Below the pieces are notes generated by a model. That model had not been told where the DNA came from, did not search any database, and was given only the letters and a program-made list of their open reading frames with translations. Shown in pieces: positions 1 through 6,224 of a stretch of DNA of 20,753 nucleotides. The first letter of the stretch is position 1. Every line of letters starts with the position of its first letter. Source of the DNA: DATJHM01 sp035493895 (GTDB taxonomy: Bacteria > Chloroflexota > Ktedonobacteria > Ktedonobacterales > Ktedonobacteraceae); assembly GCA_035493895.1 (NCBI GenBank), contig DATJHM010000073.1, forward strand, positions 1-20,753, written 5' to 3'. Made by a program: the position numbers and the translations under genes.

Positions 1-10
1 CCCTTTTGCC

Positions 11-64
11 GTAAACGGCAGAGTCTTCGTCCAGGGGAGACAGGGCGAAGACTTTACCGTTTAC
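11..64. repeat. Imperfect 19-bp hairpin downstream of the aldo/keto reductase
   Basis: Positions 11-29 and 46-64 are inverted repeats: GTAAACGG pairs with CCGTTTAC and AGTCTTCG pairs with CGAAGACT, with two mismatches between the blocks and a 16-nt loop. It lies 45 bp past the stop codon of the reductase. Neither strand has a clear T run after the stem, so it is not a textbook intrinsic terminator. It may be a 3' stabilising hairpin or part of a larger palindromic repeat cut by the window edge. Confidence 0.6.
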
Positions 65-109
65 TGCCTTTCCTGAGAGCACGCGTTGGTGGACACAAGA
101 CGAAACGTG

Positions 110-1012
110 CTACGCATGCGCGGCGCGGCGAATCTCCTCGAACTCGTCCTGGCTCAGTCTGATCTTCACACCCTCGACGTTCTCTTCAAGATGCTTGACC
201 GACGCAGTGCCAGGGATTGGCAGGATCGTTGGTGAGCGTTGCAGCAACCACGCCAGGGCAATCTGGCCGGGATGCACATTATGGCGTCTGGCAATCTGAT
301 CCAGAATACTCCCTGGACGAGCCAGTTCGCCGGTCGAGCGGGGATGCCAGGGGATAAAGCCGATGTTCTGGCGCGCACACATATCGATCATTTCTTCGGT
401 CTGCTGGACATCCATACCAACGGACTGTGGTCTCTCCAGGTTGTAGTGGTTCTGTACTGTCACAATGGGCACTATCTTCTGCGCCCTCGCAAGCTGATCA
501 ATGGTCACATTGGAGAGGCCGACGTGACGGATCTTGCCCTCAGCCCTCATCTTCGCAAGTTCACCCACTGAGTCCTCAAACGGCACGTTCGGATCAGGAT
601 AGTGTAATTGATACACGTCAATCTGCTCAACGCGCAGGCGACGCAAGCTCCCTTCCAGATCCTGGCGCAGGCGCTGTGGACGTCCATCCGGCTGAAACAG
701 GTTGGGACCGGTACGCTGCAAACCGCCCTTGGTGGCAATCACCAGACCCTCTGGATAGGGATACAACGCTTCCGCAATCAGGGTCTCGCTGACCCCCGGT
801 CCATACCCTTCGGCAGTATCAATCAGAGTAATACCCAGATCCCGCACACGCTTCAGGACAGCGATCGCAGCATTTTTATCCTCTGGTGGACCCCAGATTC
901 CTTCGCCCGTGATGCGCATGGCCCCAAAGCCAAGTCGGTAGACAGGCATGTCACCACCAATTACAAATTCACCGCTTGCGGCTGCTGGTCGCTCACTTCT
1001 ATTCTCCATCAT
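110..1012 (-). CDS. Aldo/keto reductase
   Basis: Predicted NAD(P)H-dependent oxidoreductase of the aldo/keto reductase superfamily, a soluble TIM-barrel protein of 300 residues, which is a normal length. The catalytic tetrad is visible: Asp65 and Tyr70 in DTAEGYG, Lys95 in IATKGG and His137 in YQLHYPD. GLSNV and the later WHPRSTG and IPGTASVKHLEEN segments match cofactor-binding regions. The reading frame could extend upstream to 1051, but an AAAGGTG ribosome-binding site sits just before the paired ATGATG at 1012/1009, so I take 1012. It is a single-gene unit; the cupin gene upstream has its own promoter. A perfect palindrome between -35 and -10 suggests control by a TetR-type repressor. The physiological substrate cannot be read from sequence; removal of a reactive carbonyl or quinone is plausible. 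Confidence 0.93.
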   Translation of the reverse strand: MMENRSERPAAASGEFVIGGDMPVYRLGFGAMRITGEGIWGPPEDKNAAIAVLKRVRDLGITLIDTAEGYGPGVSETLIAEALYPYPEGLVIATKGGLQRTGPNLFQPDGRPQRLRQDLEGSLRRLRVEQIDVYQLHYPDPNVPFEDSVGELAKMRAEGKIRHVGLSNVTIDQLARAQKIVPIVTVQNHYNLERPQSVGMDVQQTEEMIDMCARQNIGFIPWHPRSTGELARPGSILDQIARRHNVHPGQIALAWLLQRSPTILPIPGTASVKHLEENVEGVKIRLSQDEFEEIRRAAHA

Positions 1013-1139
1013 ACACCTTTCTCTTTCTACGCACAAAATCGCATCCTGCATTCAGCATCTCTATTTCCCGCCCATACAACGAGAGCCTGCATAGCAGGTT
1101 ATCCCATGACTGCATGTAGCAATCCATATCCACATGCAA

Positions 1140-1170
1140 AGTGTACGGTTTAGAGCGCGCTCTAAGTCAA
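1140..1170 (-). promoter_or_regulatory. Reductase promoter with TetR-type operator
   Basis: Read on the minus strand, TTGACT (1165-1170) and TACACT (1140-1145) form a candidate -35/-10 pair with a 19-bp spacer. The spacer is almost filled by the perfect 16-bp palindrome TTAGAGCGCGCTCTAA (1150-1165). A palindrome of this size and position is typical of operators for TetR/AcrR-family repressors. No TetR gene is in the window. The spacer is longer than ideal, so the -10 call is less sure than the palindrome. Confidence 0.6.
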
Positions 1171-1348
1171 GAGGGAAGATAGAGGGTCTTAGTTAGACCT
1201 CTTCTTCATTTTTCAATTTCCAGGGAGGAACCAGCATCTTGTTTAGAGTAGATGCGAAGGAGATGATTGTGAGCACAATTCATCCTGAATTGATGTTTAG
1301 ACTGAGGGACTCAACACCCTGCACACGTGGTATAGCTATCCTGAGGTG

Positions 1349-1423
1349 GTGCTCTCTGACTGCCGTTCGCGTTAATCGCCATCACTTGGTGGATGGCGAT
1401 TGACGCGAACGGCAGTCAGGCAC
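1349..1423. repeat. Long near-perfect hairpin (28-bp stem)
   Basis: Positions 1356-1383 pair with 1392-1419 with a single T/G mismatch and an 8-nt loop. The outer arm CTGACTGCCGTTCGCGT and inner arm AATCGCCATC are each perfectly complementary to the other side. GTGC (1349-1352) and GCAC (1420-1423) extend the stem beyond a 3-nt bulge. It lies 32 bp beyond the cupin stop codon. No T run follows, so it is not a classical terminator. It could be a small palindromic mobile repeat. Confidence 0.8.
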
Positions 1424-1454
1424 AGAATGTGCTGGAGTGCCGGAAAGCGGAAGA

Positions 1455-1814
1455 TCAAATCCGTTCGTAGGTGGTCAACGTTCGTTCGTTTATCACATTG
1501 CCTGTATGCTTTGCAGATTTCAGGTCCAGCACCAACACCTGGGCTTCTTCTTCAGCTATTGGGAGATGTTCAACTCCTTGCGGAACAATGAAAAACTCTC
1601 CTTCTTCCAACCATATATCACGGTCGCGTAATTTTAAGAGCAGTTTTCCTTTGATCACGAGAAAGAATTCATCTTCTGCTTCATGCTGATGCCAAAACAA
1701 CTCACCTTTGAATTTGGCAAGGAGTACGTAGGAGTCATTGTATTCCCCGACAATTTTCGGCGTCCAGTGCTGATGAAACAACGTAAATTTATCCTGAAGA
1801 TTGACTTTTTCCAT
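1455..1814 (-). CDS. Single-domain cupin protein
   Basis: Small cupin beta-barrel protein of 119 residues, function unknown. Both cupin motifs are intact. Motif 1 has His42, His44, Glu49 and Gly56 (WHQHEAEDEFF then VIKG). Motif 2 has Gly72, Pro78, Gly80 and His83 (EGEFFIVPQGVEH). These residues usually hold one divalent metal. The frame is open up to 1853, but AAGGAG sits 8 nt before the ATG at 1814, which fixes the start. Small cupins of this type include isomerases, dioxygenases and sensors, so no reaction is proposed. It is transcribed away from the broken GlxA-like gene, a divergent pair that may once have shared regulation. Confidence 0.9.
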   Translation of the reverse strand: MEKVNLQDKFTLFHQHWTPKIVGEYNDSYVLLAKFKGELFWHQHEAEDEFFLVIKGKLLLKLRDRDIWLEEGEFFIVPQGVEHLPIAEEEAQVLVLDLKSAKHTGNVINERTLTTYERI

Positions 1815-1869
1815 AAGAAATCTCCTTCTTTCCATTTCTCTTTTGTAAGACATCTGTCATCTGGTTGTT

Positions 1870-1898
1870 ATTCTACAGAGAGAAGAGATGTTCAACAA
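1870..1898 (-). promoter_or_regulatory. Candidate cupin promoter
   Basis: On the minus strand, TTGTTG (1893-1898) and TAGAAT (1870-1875) are separated by 17 bp and lie about 55 bp upstream of the cupin start. This is a moderate match to a housekeeping sigma promoter. Confidence 0.4.
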
Positions 1899-1933
1899 TT
1901 GGCAAAAAAGACAACATATGCTATATTACTGCC

Positions 1934-2059
1934 ATGCATACTGTCGCTATTCTGATCTATGATCATATCAATCCTTTTGAGCTTGCAGTCGCGACGGAGG
2001 TGTTTAGCCTTGATCATGCGGAATTAGGAGTGGAATGGTATCACAGTATCTTAAAATGA
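1934..2059 (+). pseudogene. Truncated GlxA/DJ-1-type AraC regulator (N-terminal fragment)
   Basis: The ATG at 1934 opens a frame encoding MHTVAILIYDHINPFELAVA and continuing to VEWYHSILK before a stop at 2057-2059. The beginning matches the DJ-1/PfpI-like ligand-binding domain of GlxA-family AraC transcription factors (hydrophobic strand, then a D-x-x-x-P-F-E-L helix, then a second strand ending in VEWY). Full-length members have roughly 300 or more residues with a C-terminal AraC helix-turn-helix; only about 38 codons remain. The homology stops within a few bases of the left end of the IS607 element. The missing part is not found on the other side of the element, so the locus suffered insertion plus deletion. 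Confidence 0.7.
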
Positions 2060-2125
2060 TGACAAATATGCCTATCGGTCATCCGTTTAGACGGCCAGCC
2101 GTCTTGGGCAAACTGCAGTGCCCAC
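2058..2125 (-). ncRNA. Candidate omega/reRNA scaffold at the 3' end of tnpB
   Basis: TnpB nucleases are guided by an RNA transcribed from the 3' end of tnpB through the element end, with the flanking DNA as guide. Here three hairpins follow one another in that direction: GGGCA/TGCCC (2106-2110 with 2119-2123), AGACGGC/GCCGTCT (2089-2104, spanning the tnpB stop codon) and GATGAC/GTCATC (2058-2063 with 2078-2083). The next bases on the minus strand, about 2057 downwards into the GlxA fragment, would be the guide. The hairpins are seen; the RNA is inferred. Confidence 0.45.
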
Positions 2126-3325
2126 TACTCCTCGCCCCAATTGCGAAGGGTCGGAGCTACTTTTCCGTAAAATGTTGTAGCTGCCGTTGATATCTGCGTG
2201 AATGATCCTTCCATCCCTTGCACGATACCAACTGCGAGCAATGCGCTTGCCGGAAAACACGGTTTGTTCCGTTTGATCCGCCCGGTAGGTTGGGATCGGA
2301 TCACCATCAAGAGAACTGGCTTTGCTCGTGTAACTTTCCTCTTGCAAGATGACGGTGATCCCAACCAGCTTCGCTTTATACACGAGTTGATCGATAAAGC
2401 GAGCATGAGGAAGCTGCACAAATTGCTGGTTGTTTTTGCTCCCCAGGTTCACCTTCTGCTTCCAGAGCGGATTTTTGCCGATGACGAGCACTCCGATTCC
2501 CTCTTCTACCAGCAGATCAATGATGCGACGGCTTGCCGTGTGCAGATAGCCATCCACACAGCGATTGCGCTTCGTCGTGATCCGATCCAGTTGGCGAGAG
2601 GTGAACCGTTTTTCGTGACTCAGACGGCTCTGATGTGCGGCGCGTTGTTTATTATAGAGTTGATTGGCACTCTTGATGGGTTTGCCACTGAGCAGGCGGG
2701 GCACAAAACCGGGTTTGTTGCTGGTGATGGCCGCAAGGACATTGACACCAGGATCGAGAGCGGCGACCAGGTTCTTGTCCACCTCAGCCTGCTCTTCTTG
2801 CTGCTCGTACACCACTTCTATCAGGTACCCATCAGGCCGGGGCACGATACGCACCTGGGCAAACTGCCGCCACTCGGTGACACAGGTTTCAATCTCGATG
2901 GATATCCCTGAAGGCAGAAGTTTGCCGGTTTTCTTGAAGGCACGTTTGCCCAGAGCCTGGGTATCATAGATGAGGATGTTGCGCCCTTTCGCCTTGTCCT
3001 TGTATTTCGGGAGTTTTGGGCGTCCGGTGAAGCGAGAGGGGTCTGCTTTGTAGGCTTCTAATGCTTCAAAGAACGCGATCCAATTCTTATGCAGCAGGAT
3101 CAGGATGGAGTTGGCTACTTTGGCGGGTAGCGCTTTGTAGCAGTCCATGCTCTTGACCACATGGAAGACTTCTGTATACGGCAGATAGTTCCCTTGATGA
3201 ATGTAGGCTTGCCGAATCTGGTAGTTTGCCTGATTGTACAGGTTTTTCGAGGCGAACGCGGCAGCGTCGATGATCGCAAAGCGGAGATCATCCTTTTTGA
3301 CCACATGGCGCTCAACTACTTGCAT
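2087..3325 (-). CDS. tnpB: TnpB, RNA-guided nuclease of IS607 element
   Basis: 412-residue TnpB (OrfB) of the IS607/IS605 superfamily, an RNA-guided DNA nuclease related to Cas12. The N-terminal OrfB helix-rich domain covers about residues 1-180. The RuvC-like domain starts at LVAALDPGVN (Asp191). VLVIGKN (about 279-285) occupies the RuvC-II strand, EESYTSKAS (329-337) follows, and HADINGSYNIL (Asp378) is RuvC-III. The usual RuvC-II glutamate position is Gly283 here, and the four-cysteine zinc ribbon is missing (the segment reads SSLDGDP). The start at 3325 has GGAGG upstream and overlaps tnpA by 14 nt, so the two are translationally coupled. The 3' end carries strong hairpins. Confidence 0.92.
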   Translation of the reverse strand: MQVVERHVVKKDDLRFAIIDAAAFASKNLYNQANYQIRQAYIHQGNYLPYTEVFHVVKSMDCYKALPAKVANSILILLHKNWIAFFEALEAYKADPSRFTGRPKLPKYKDKAKGRNILIYDTQALGKRAFKKTGKLLPSGISIEIETCVTEWRQFAQVRIVPRPDGYLIEVVYEQQEEQAEVDKNLVAALDPGVNVLAAITSNKPGFVPRLLSGKPIKSANQLYNKQRAAHQSRLSHEKRFTSRQLDRITTKRNRCVDGYLHTASRRIIDLLVEEGIGVLVIGKNPLWKQKVNLGSKNNQQFVQLPHARFIDQLVYKAKLVGITVILQEESYTSKASSLDGDPIPTYRADQTEQTVFSGKRIARSWYRARDGRIIHADINGSYNILRKSSSDPSQLGRGVVGTAVCPRRLAV

Positions 3326-3905
3326 TGGGAGCCTCCAATTCCTGGACAATCTTTTCGGCTTTGCGCCTGGCTCGTCGTTGGTCGTAGAGCCGTGCGCACA
3401 TCGAAGAGACGATACTGGTCAGATCCTGGAGAAGGTCTTCGTGATCGCTTTCCGCCAGATTTGCCACCTCAATCGTTCGACCGGCCTGCGTCAGTAAGAT
3501 TTCCAGATAACGAAAACCAAATCGAGTAGCCCGGTCCTTGTGTTCCACCACGATCGTATCCGCCTTTGGGTCAGTGAGCAGAGCCAGGAATTTCCTGCGG
3601 CTGTCATTGACCCCGGAGCCGATCTCTTTGACGATGCGCCCTACCTGGTAGCCACGCGCAGCACAATAGTCCTCTAAACGCTTCACCTGACGATCCAGAT
3701 CGTCTTGTTGTTTGGGCGAAGAAACGCGTGCATAGATGACCACCGGCGACACGGCTTTTTTCGCAACAGGGGCTTCGTCTTCCCCTTCCGTGACGATGAT
3801 CGTCCCTGATGGCTTCTGAAAGCCCTTGATCTGGCCGTTCTGCCACCAGCGGAACGCCGTCCGATAGGTGATCCCATATTTCTTTGCGTATTCGCTCAGT
3901 TTCAT
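3312..3905 (-). CDS. tnpA: TnpA, IS607-type serine recombinase
   Basis: 197-residue transposase that moves the element by serine-recombinase chemistry. Residues 1-40 form a MerR-like winged helix-turn-helix (MKLSEYAKKYGITYRTAFRW then GTIIV). The resolvase catalytic domain follows: YARVSS (about 58-63) holds the nucleophilic serine, DDLDRQ follows, and HKDRATRFG (122-130) gives the conserved arginines. The C-terminal helix is rich in Arg and Lys. A TTG start at 3941 is possible, but the ATG at 3905 gives the standard family N-terminus MKLSEYA. Length and motifs are complete, so the enzyme looks functional. Confidence 0.92.
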   Translation of the reverse strand: MKLSEYAKKYGITYRTAFRWWQNGQIKGFQKPSGTIIVTEGEDEAPVAKKAVSPVVIYARVSSPKQQDDLDRQVKRLEDYCAARGYQVGRIVKEIGSGVNDSRRKFLALLTDPKADTIVVEHKDRATRFGFRYLEILLTQAGRTIEVANLAESDHEDLLQDLTSIVSSMCARLYDQRRARRKAEKIVQELEAPNASS

Positions 3906-3912
3906 GCCGCAA

Positions 3913-3976
3913 GTGTAGCATAACTTTTCTCTGTATGTCAATATTTTTCATACTTCTGAGCAAACGTTTGCTACAC
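3913..3976. repeat. Inverted repeat and palindrome in front of tnpA
   Basis: GTGTAGCA (3913-3920) and TGCTACAC (3969-3976) are perfect inverted copies. The second lies against the perfect 14-bp palindrome AGCAAACGTTTGCT (3959-3972). The block sits immediately upstream of tnpA at the presumed element end. It may be the TnpA binding or crossover site, the tnpA operator, or both. Confidence 0.6.
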
Positions 3977-4011
3977 TTTCCTCATCAAATCAGAGGAGAA
4001 CAGGAGGTCAC

Positions 4012-4107
4012 GACTATAGATGGATGAAGGAAGCACGTGAGAGCGGTATCAAAGAACTCAAGAGTTTTGTCGCTGGCATTGAACGAGACTATGATGAAGT
4101 CAGAGCG
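4012..4107 (+). pseudogene. ISL3-family transposase fragment
   Basis: The frame through 4012-4107 reads DYRWMKEARESGIKELKSFV and continues to GIERDYDEVRA. This matches the segment of ISL3-family transposases that precedes the conserved LPWSNGQ-E-G-NRLK block. That block is absent: after VRA the frame goes on to a short unrelated tail and a stop at 4222-4224. Only about 32 residues of a protein that normally exceeds 400 remain. It is an IS scar, probably part of the rearrangement that removed the rest of the GlxA-like gene. Confidence 0.65.
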
Positions 4108-4147
4108 CATCACGAACATTCCCATGATCCCAACAAAAGTTTTCCTC

Positions 4148-4212
4148 TTGACAATCCCTCTGAATGTAAGTATATTTGTTACATATCAATTGTAACAAAC
4201 TTTATTACAATT
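4148..4212 (+). promoter_or_regulatory. Rrf2 gene promoter with two tandem operators
   Basis: TTGACA (4148-4153), a 17-bp spacer and TATATT (4171-4176) form an excellent sigma-70-type promoter. Two dyads overlap or follow it. The first is TGTAAGT-N5-TGTTACA at 4165-4183, covering the -10. The second is TGTAACA-N5-TATTACA at 4191-4209, just at the expected transcription start, and its flanking AAT/ATT make it a 10-bp palindrome arm on each side. The two are 26 bp apart. The placement predicts repression of the gene by its own product. Confidence 0.75.
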
Positions 4213-4255
4213 TTCGATGGATAAGCTATGGCATTGAAGAAGGTCAGGCGTCACA

Positions 4256-4699
4256 ATGAGTGCCAATAGTCGTTTAACATTGGCTATCCATACCCTTACC
4301 TGGATGGCAAATAATCAGGATCGCCACGAATTCGCCACTTCGGAGCGGATCGCGGGCAGTGTGAACACGAACCCGGTGATTTTGCGCGGACTGCTGGGCA
4401 TGATGGAGAAACATGAGCTGGTCCATGTCCACCGTGGCTGCTATGCCGGGTGGAAGCTCGCACGCAAGCCAGAGGAGATCACGCTTCTCGAGGTGTATCA
4501 GGCCGTCAAGCCAGATCCGCTCTTTGCGCTGCACCATACGCCGCCCAATCCACATTGCTGCATTGGCTGTGGCATTGGCCCGGTGTTAGAGGATGTCTAC
4601 GCGAACACGCAAAAAGCACTGGAACAAGAATTGGCACACACGACGATTGCCGACATCTTACAGCGCACACTTGCATCTCCAACTGCTCTGCGCGAGTAA
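4256..4699 (+). CDS. Rrf2-family transcriptional regulator
   Basis: 147-residue winged-helix regulator of the Rrf2 family. The N-terminal helix-turn-helix lies at about residues 8-60 (AIHTLTWMANN, TSERIAGSVNTNPVILRGLL), followed by the wing and a dimerisation helix (EDVYANTQKALEQELAHTTI). A cysteine cluster, Cys101, Cys102 and Cys105 in HCCIGCG, sits where IscR and NsrR bind an iron-sulfur cluster and where YwnA-like members have fewer cysteines. It could hold a cluster or act as a thiol switch. GAAGAAGG precedes the ATG. Two tandem operators overlap the promoter, and two more of the same form precede the MFS gene 260 bp downstream, so this protein is the likely repressor of both. Confidence 0.9.
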   Translation: MSANSRLTLAIHTLTWMANNQDRHEFATSERIAGSVNTNPVILRGLLGMMEKHELVHVHRGCYAGWKLARKPEEITLLEVYQAVKPDPLFALHHTPPNPHCCIGCGIGPVLEDVYANTQKALEQELAHTTIADILQRTLASPTALRE

Positions 4700-4826
4700 A
4701 TCTGCGACCCTGGCATTCTACAAACAGAAGAGGTTTTCCAATCTGCAAAAATGAGGCGATAAAAGGCCGTCTTTCGTGTCTCGCTCTTCATCGCTTTTGC
4801 AACGGTGGGACGTATGTTTTTTTAAC

Positions 4827-4928
4827 TATAATTGTAATACATCTTATTACAATTGAGAAATACACTCCCTAAAACAGAGAAGGCATACGCATTTTTTGCC
4901 CATAAATGTAATAAACATTGTTACAACA
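4827..4928 (+). promoter_or_regulatory. MFS gene promoter region with two Rrf2-type operators
   Basis: TATAAT (4827-4832) is a consensus -10; its -35 is weak. It is overlapped by the dyad TGTAATA-N5-TATTACA (4833-4851), whose arms extend to 10 bp each (4830-4854). A second dyad, TGTAATA-N5-TGTTACA, lies at 4907-4925, with 74 bp between the two starts. Both share half-sites and the 5-bp spacer with the sites in front of the Rrf2 gene. They lie inside the possible N-terminal extension of the MFS frame, which supports the later start. Confidence 0.7.
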
Positions 4929-4957
4929 AGAAAGATAATAAGGAGTTTCACGTTTTC

Positions 4958-6202
4958 ATGACGCAAACGATAGATCAGCGCTCATCAATCGAGCAAAAAC
5001 ATCCGACCGGCATCAATCCGCGTATTTTCTTGCTGACGCTGGGGATGTTCGCGCTGGGAACCGATGCCTTTGTCGTGGCGGGGGTGCTCCCCACGATTGC
5101 CCGGGAAACGGGAGTTACGGAGGGATTGGCCGGACAACTCGTCACTGTCTTTTCTCTGGCCTATGGCTTCGGGGCCCCCTTTCTGGCGGCACTCATCAGT
5201 CGCCTGCCACGCAATCGAGCGCTAATTGGCGCGCTCGCCCTCTTCTGCCTCGCCAACGTAGGCTCGGCTCTCGCGCCCACGTTTCCGCTCCTGCTCCTGT
5301 CCCGTGTGCTGACCGGGCTCTTTGCGGCCACCTACGCGCCACTCGCCTATGCGACCGCGACCTCGCTCGCGCCACGCGAAAAGCGTGGGCAGGCACTCTC
5401 GCTTGTGGTGATCGGGCTCACGGTGGCAACGGTGATCGGTTCGCCGCTGGGAACGTGGGTTGGCACACATTTTGGCTGGCGTCTCTCCTTCGGACTGGTT
5501 GCGCTGCTTGCGGCGGTGGCTTTTGTGGCACTTCTGCTGGGTGGCCTGCCCAAGGCGGAACCGTCTCCCACGATCTCACTTCAGGCACGTCTGGCTCCCA
5601 TGACGCAACCTCGTCTGGTGCAGGCCCTTATACCATCTTTCTTCTGGAACCTTGGTATCTATATGGTCTATACCTATGTAGCCTCTCTCCTTCAGTACAA
5701 CCTGCACCTCGTGGACATCAGCGGGCTCCTGATGGTCTATGGGTTGGGGGCAATGCTGGGGACGCTGTTAGCCGGGAAGGCGGCGGATCGTTTCGGGGAG
5801 AATCGTCCGTTACTACTCATTCTGGGGTTGCTCATTCTGATACAGATCGCGCTCCCCTGGGCAACCAGCATCTTGCCAGTAGCCTTACCAGCGCTCCTTC
5901 TCTGGGGCCTGCTGGCTTCTCTCACCTTTATTCCTCAGCAACATCGCCTGCTCCGTCTGGCACCTGAGCATACCAATGTCATCCTGGCGCTCAACAACTC
6001 TATGTTCTACCTGGGGATCGCCGCCGGTTCCGCGCTGGGTGGTCTGGCGCTCCGTGCGGTTCCCGTCACGGAGCTTGGCTGGATGGGGGCTGCCTGTATC
6101 CTGCTGGCGCTCGTTCTATTCGCATCCAGCATTCTGAGTGAACGCAAAATGTCCCTGAGCACGTATCGAGAGAGGGAAGAAGTGATCATATTGCCTGAAT
6201 AG
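4958..6202 (+). CDS. MFS transporter, DHA1-like exporter
   Basis: 414-residue major facilitator with about 12 hydrophobic segments, in the inner membrane. The N-terminal half starts with IFLLTLGMFALGTDAFVVAG and has a DHA1-like pattern (GLPTIA-type first loop, SRVLTGLFAATYAPLAYA, GSPLGTWVGTHFGWR). The central loop (PKAEPSPTISLQARL) separates the six-helix halves, and GTLLAGKAADRFGENRP is a motif-A copy in the second half. It resembles the AraJ/PbuE group of drug, sugar or nucleoside efflux pumps; the substrate is unknown. I choose the ATG at 4958, with AAGGAG upstream, and not the TTG at 4853, which falls inside an operator. With the Rrf2 regulator it forms a repressor/efflux pair. The most likely job is export of a toxic or signalling compound. 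Confidence 0.9.
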   Translation: MTQTIDQRSSIEQKHPTGINPRIFLLTLGMFALGTDAFVVAGVLPTIARETGVTEGLAGQLVTVFSLAYGFGAPFLAALISRLPRNRALIGALALFCLANVGSALAPTFPLLLLSRVLTGLFAATYAPLAYATATSLAPREKRGQALSLVVIGLTVATVIGSPLGTWVGTHFGWRLSFGLVALLAAVAFVALLLGGLPKAEPSPTISLQARLAPMTQPRLVQALIPSFFWNLGIYMVYTYVASLLQYNLHLVDISGLLMVYGLGAMLGTLLAGKAADRFGENRPLLLILGLLILIQIALPWATSILPVALPALLLWGLLASLTFIPQQHRLLRLAPEHTNVILALNNSMFYLGIAAGSALGGLALRAVPVTELGWMGAACILLALVLFASSILSERKMSLSTYREREEVIILPE

Positions 6203-6224
6203 GCCGCGAACGACCATCGCCCAA

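Larger units (their letters stand above)
1013..1454. other. Intergenic region between the reductase and the cupin
   Basis: No convincing gene. It holds the reductase promoter and palindrome (1140-1170), a small hairpin in the reductase leader (CCTGC/GCAGG at 1086-1098), a weak hairpin near 1183-1202 followed by a T-rich stretch, and the very long hairpin at 1349-1423. I see nothing else recognisable in 1203-1348. Confidence 0.6.
2058..3976 (-). mobile_element. IS607-family insertion sequence (tnpA + tnpB)
   Basis: The element carries a serine-recombinase TnpA with a MerR-like helix-turn-helix, followed by and overlapping TnpB, which is the standard IS607 gene order. IS607 elements have no terminal inverted repeats and make no target duplication, so the exact ends are inferred. 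The left end lies near 2045-2058, where GlxA homology ends. The right end lies between the tnpA start and the ISL3 fragment, that is within about 3976-4005. Both genes are full-length, so the copy may still be active. Confidence 0.8.

Noticed and set aside
2198..2911. 237-residue open frame on the plus strand
   Set aside because: It is antisense to tnpB, with no recognisable motifs.
4853..4957. Longer MFS start at TTG 4853
   Set aside because: It would start inside one operator dyad and run through another, it adds no membrane segment, and AAGGAG precedes ATG 4958.
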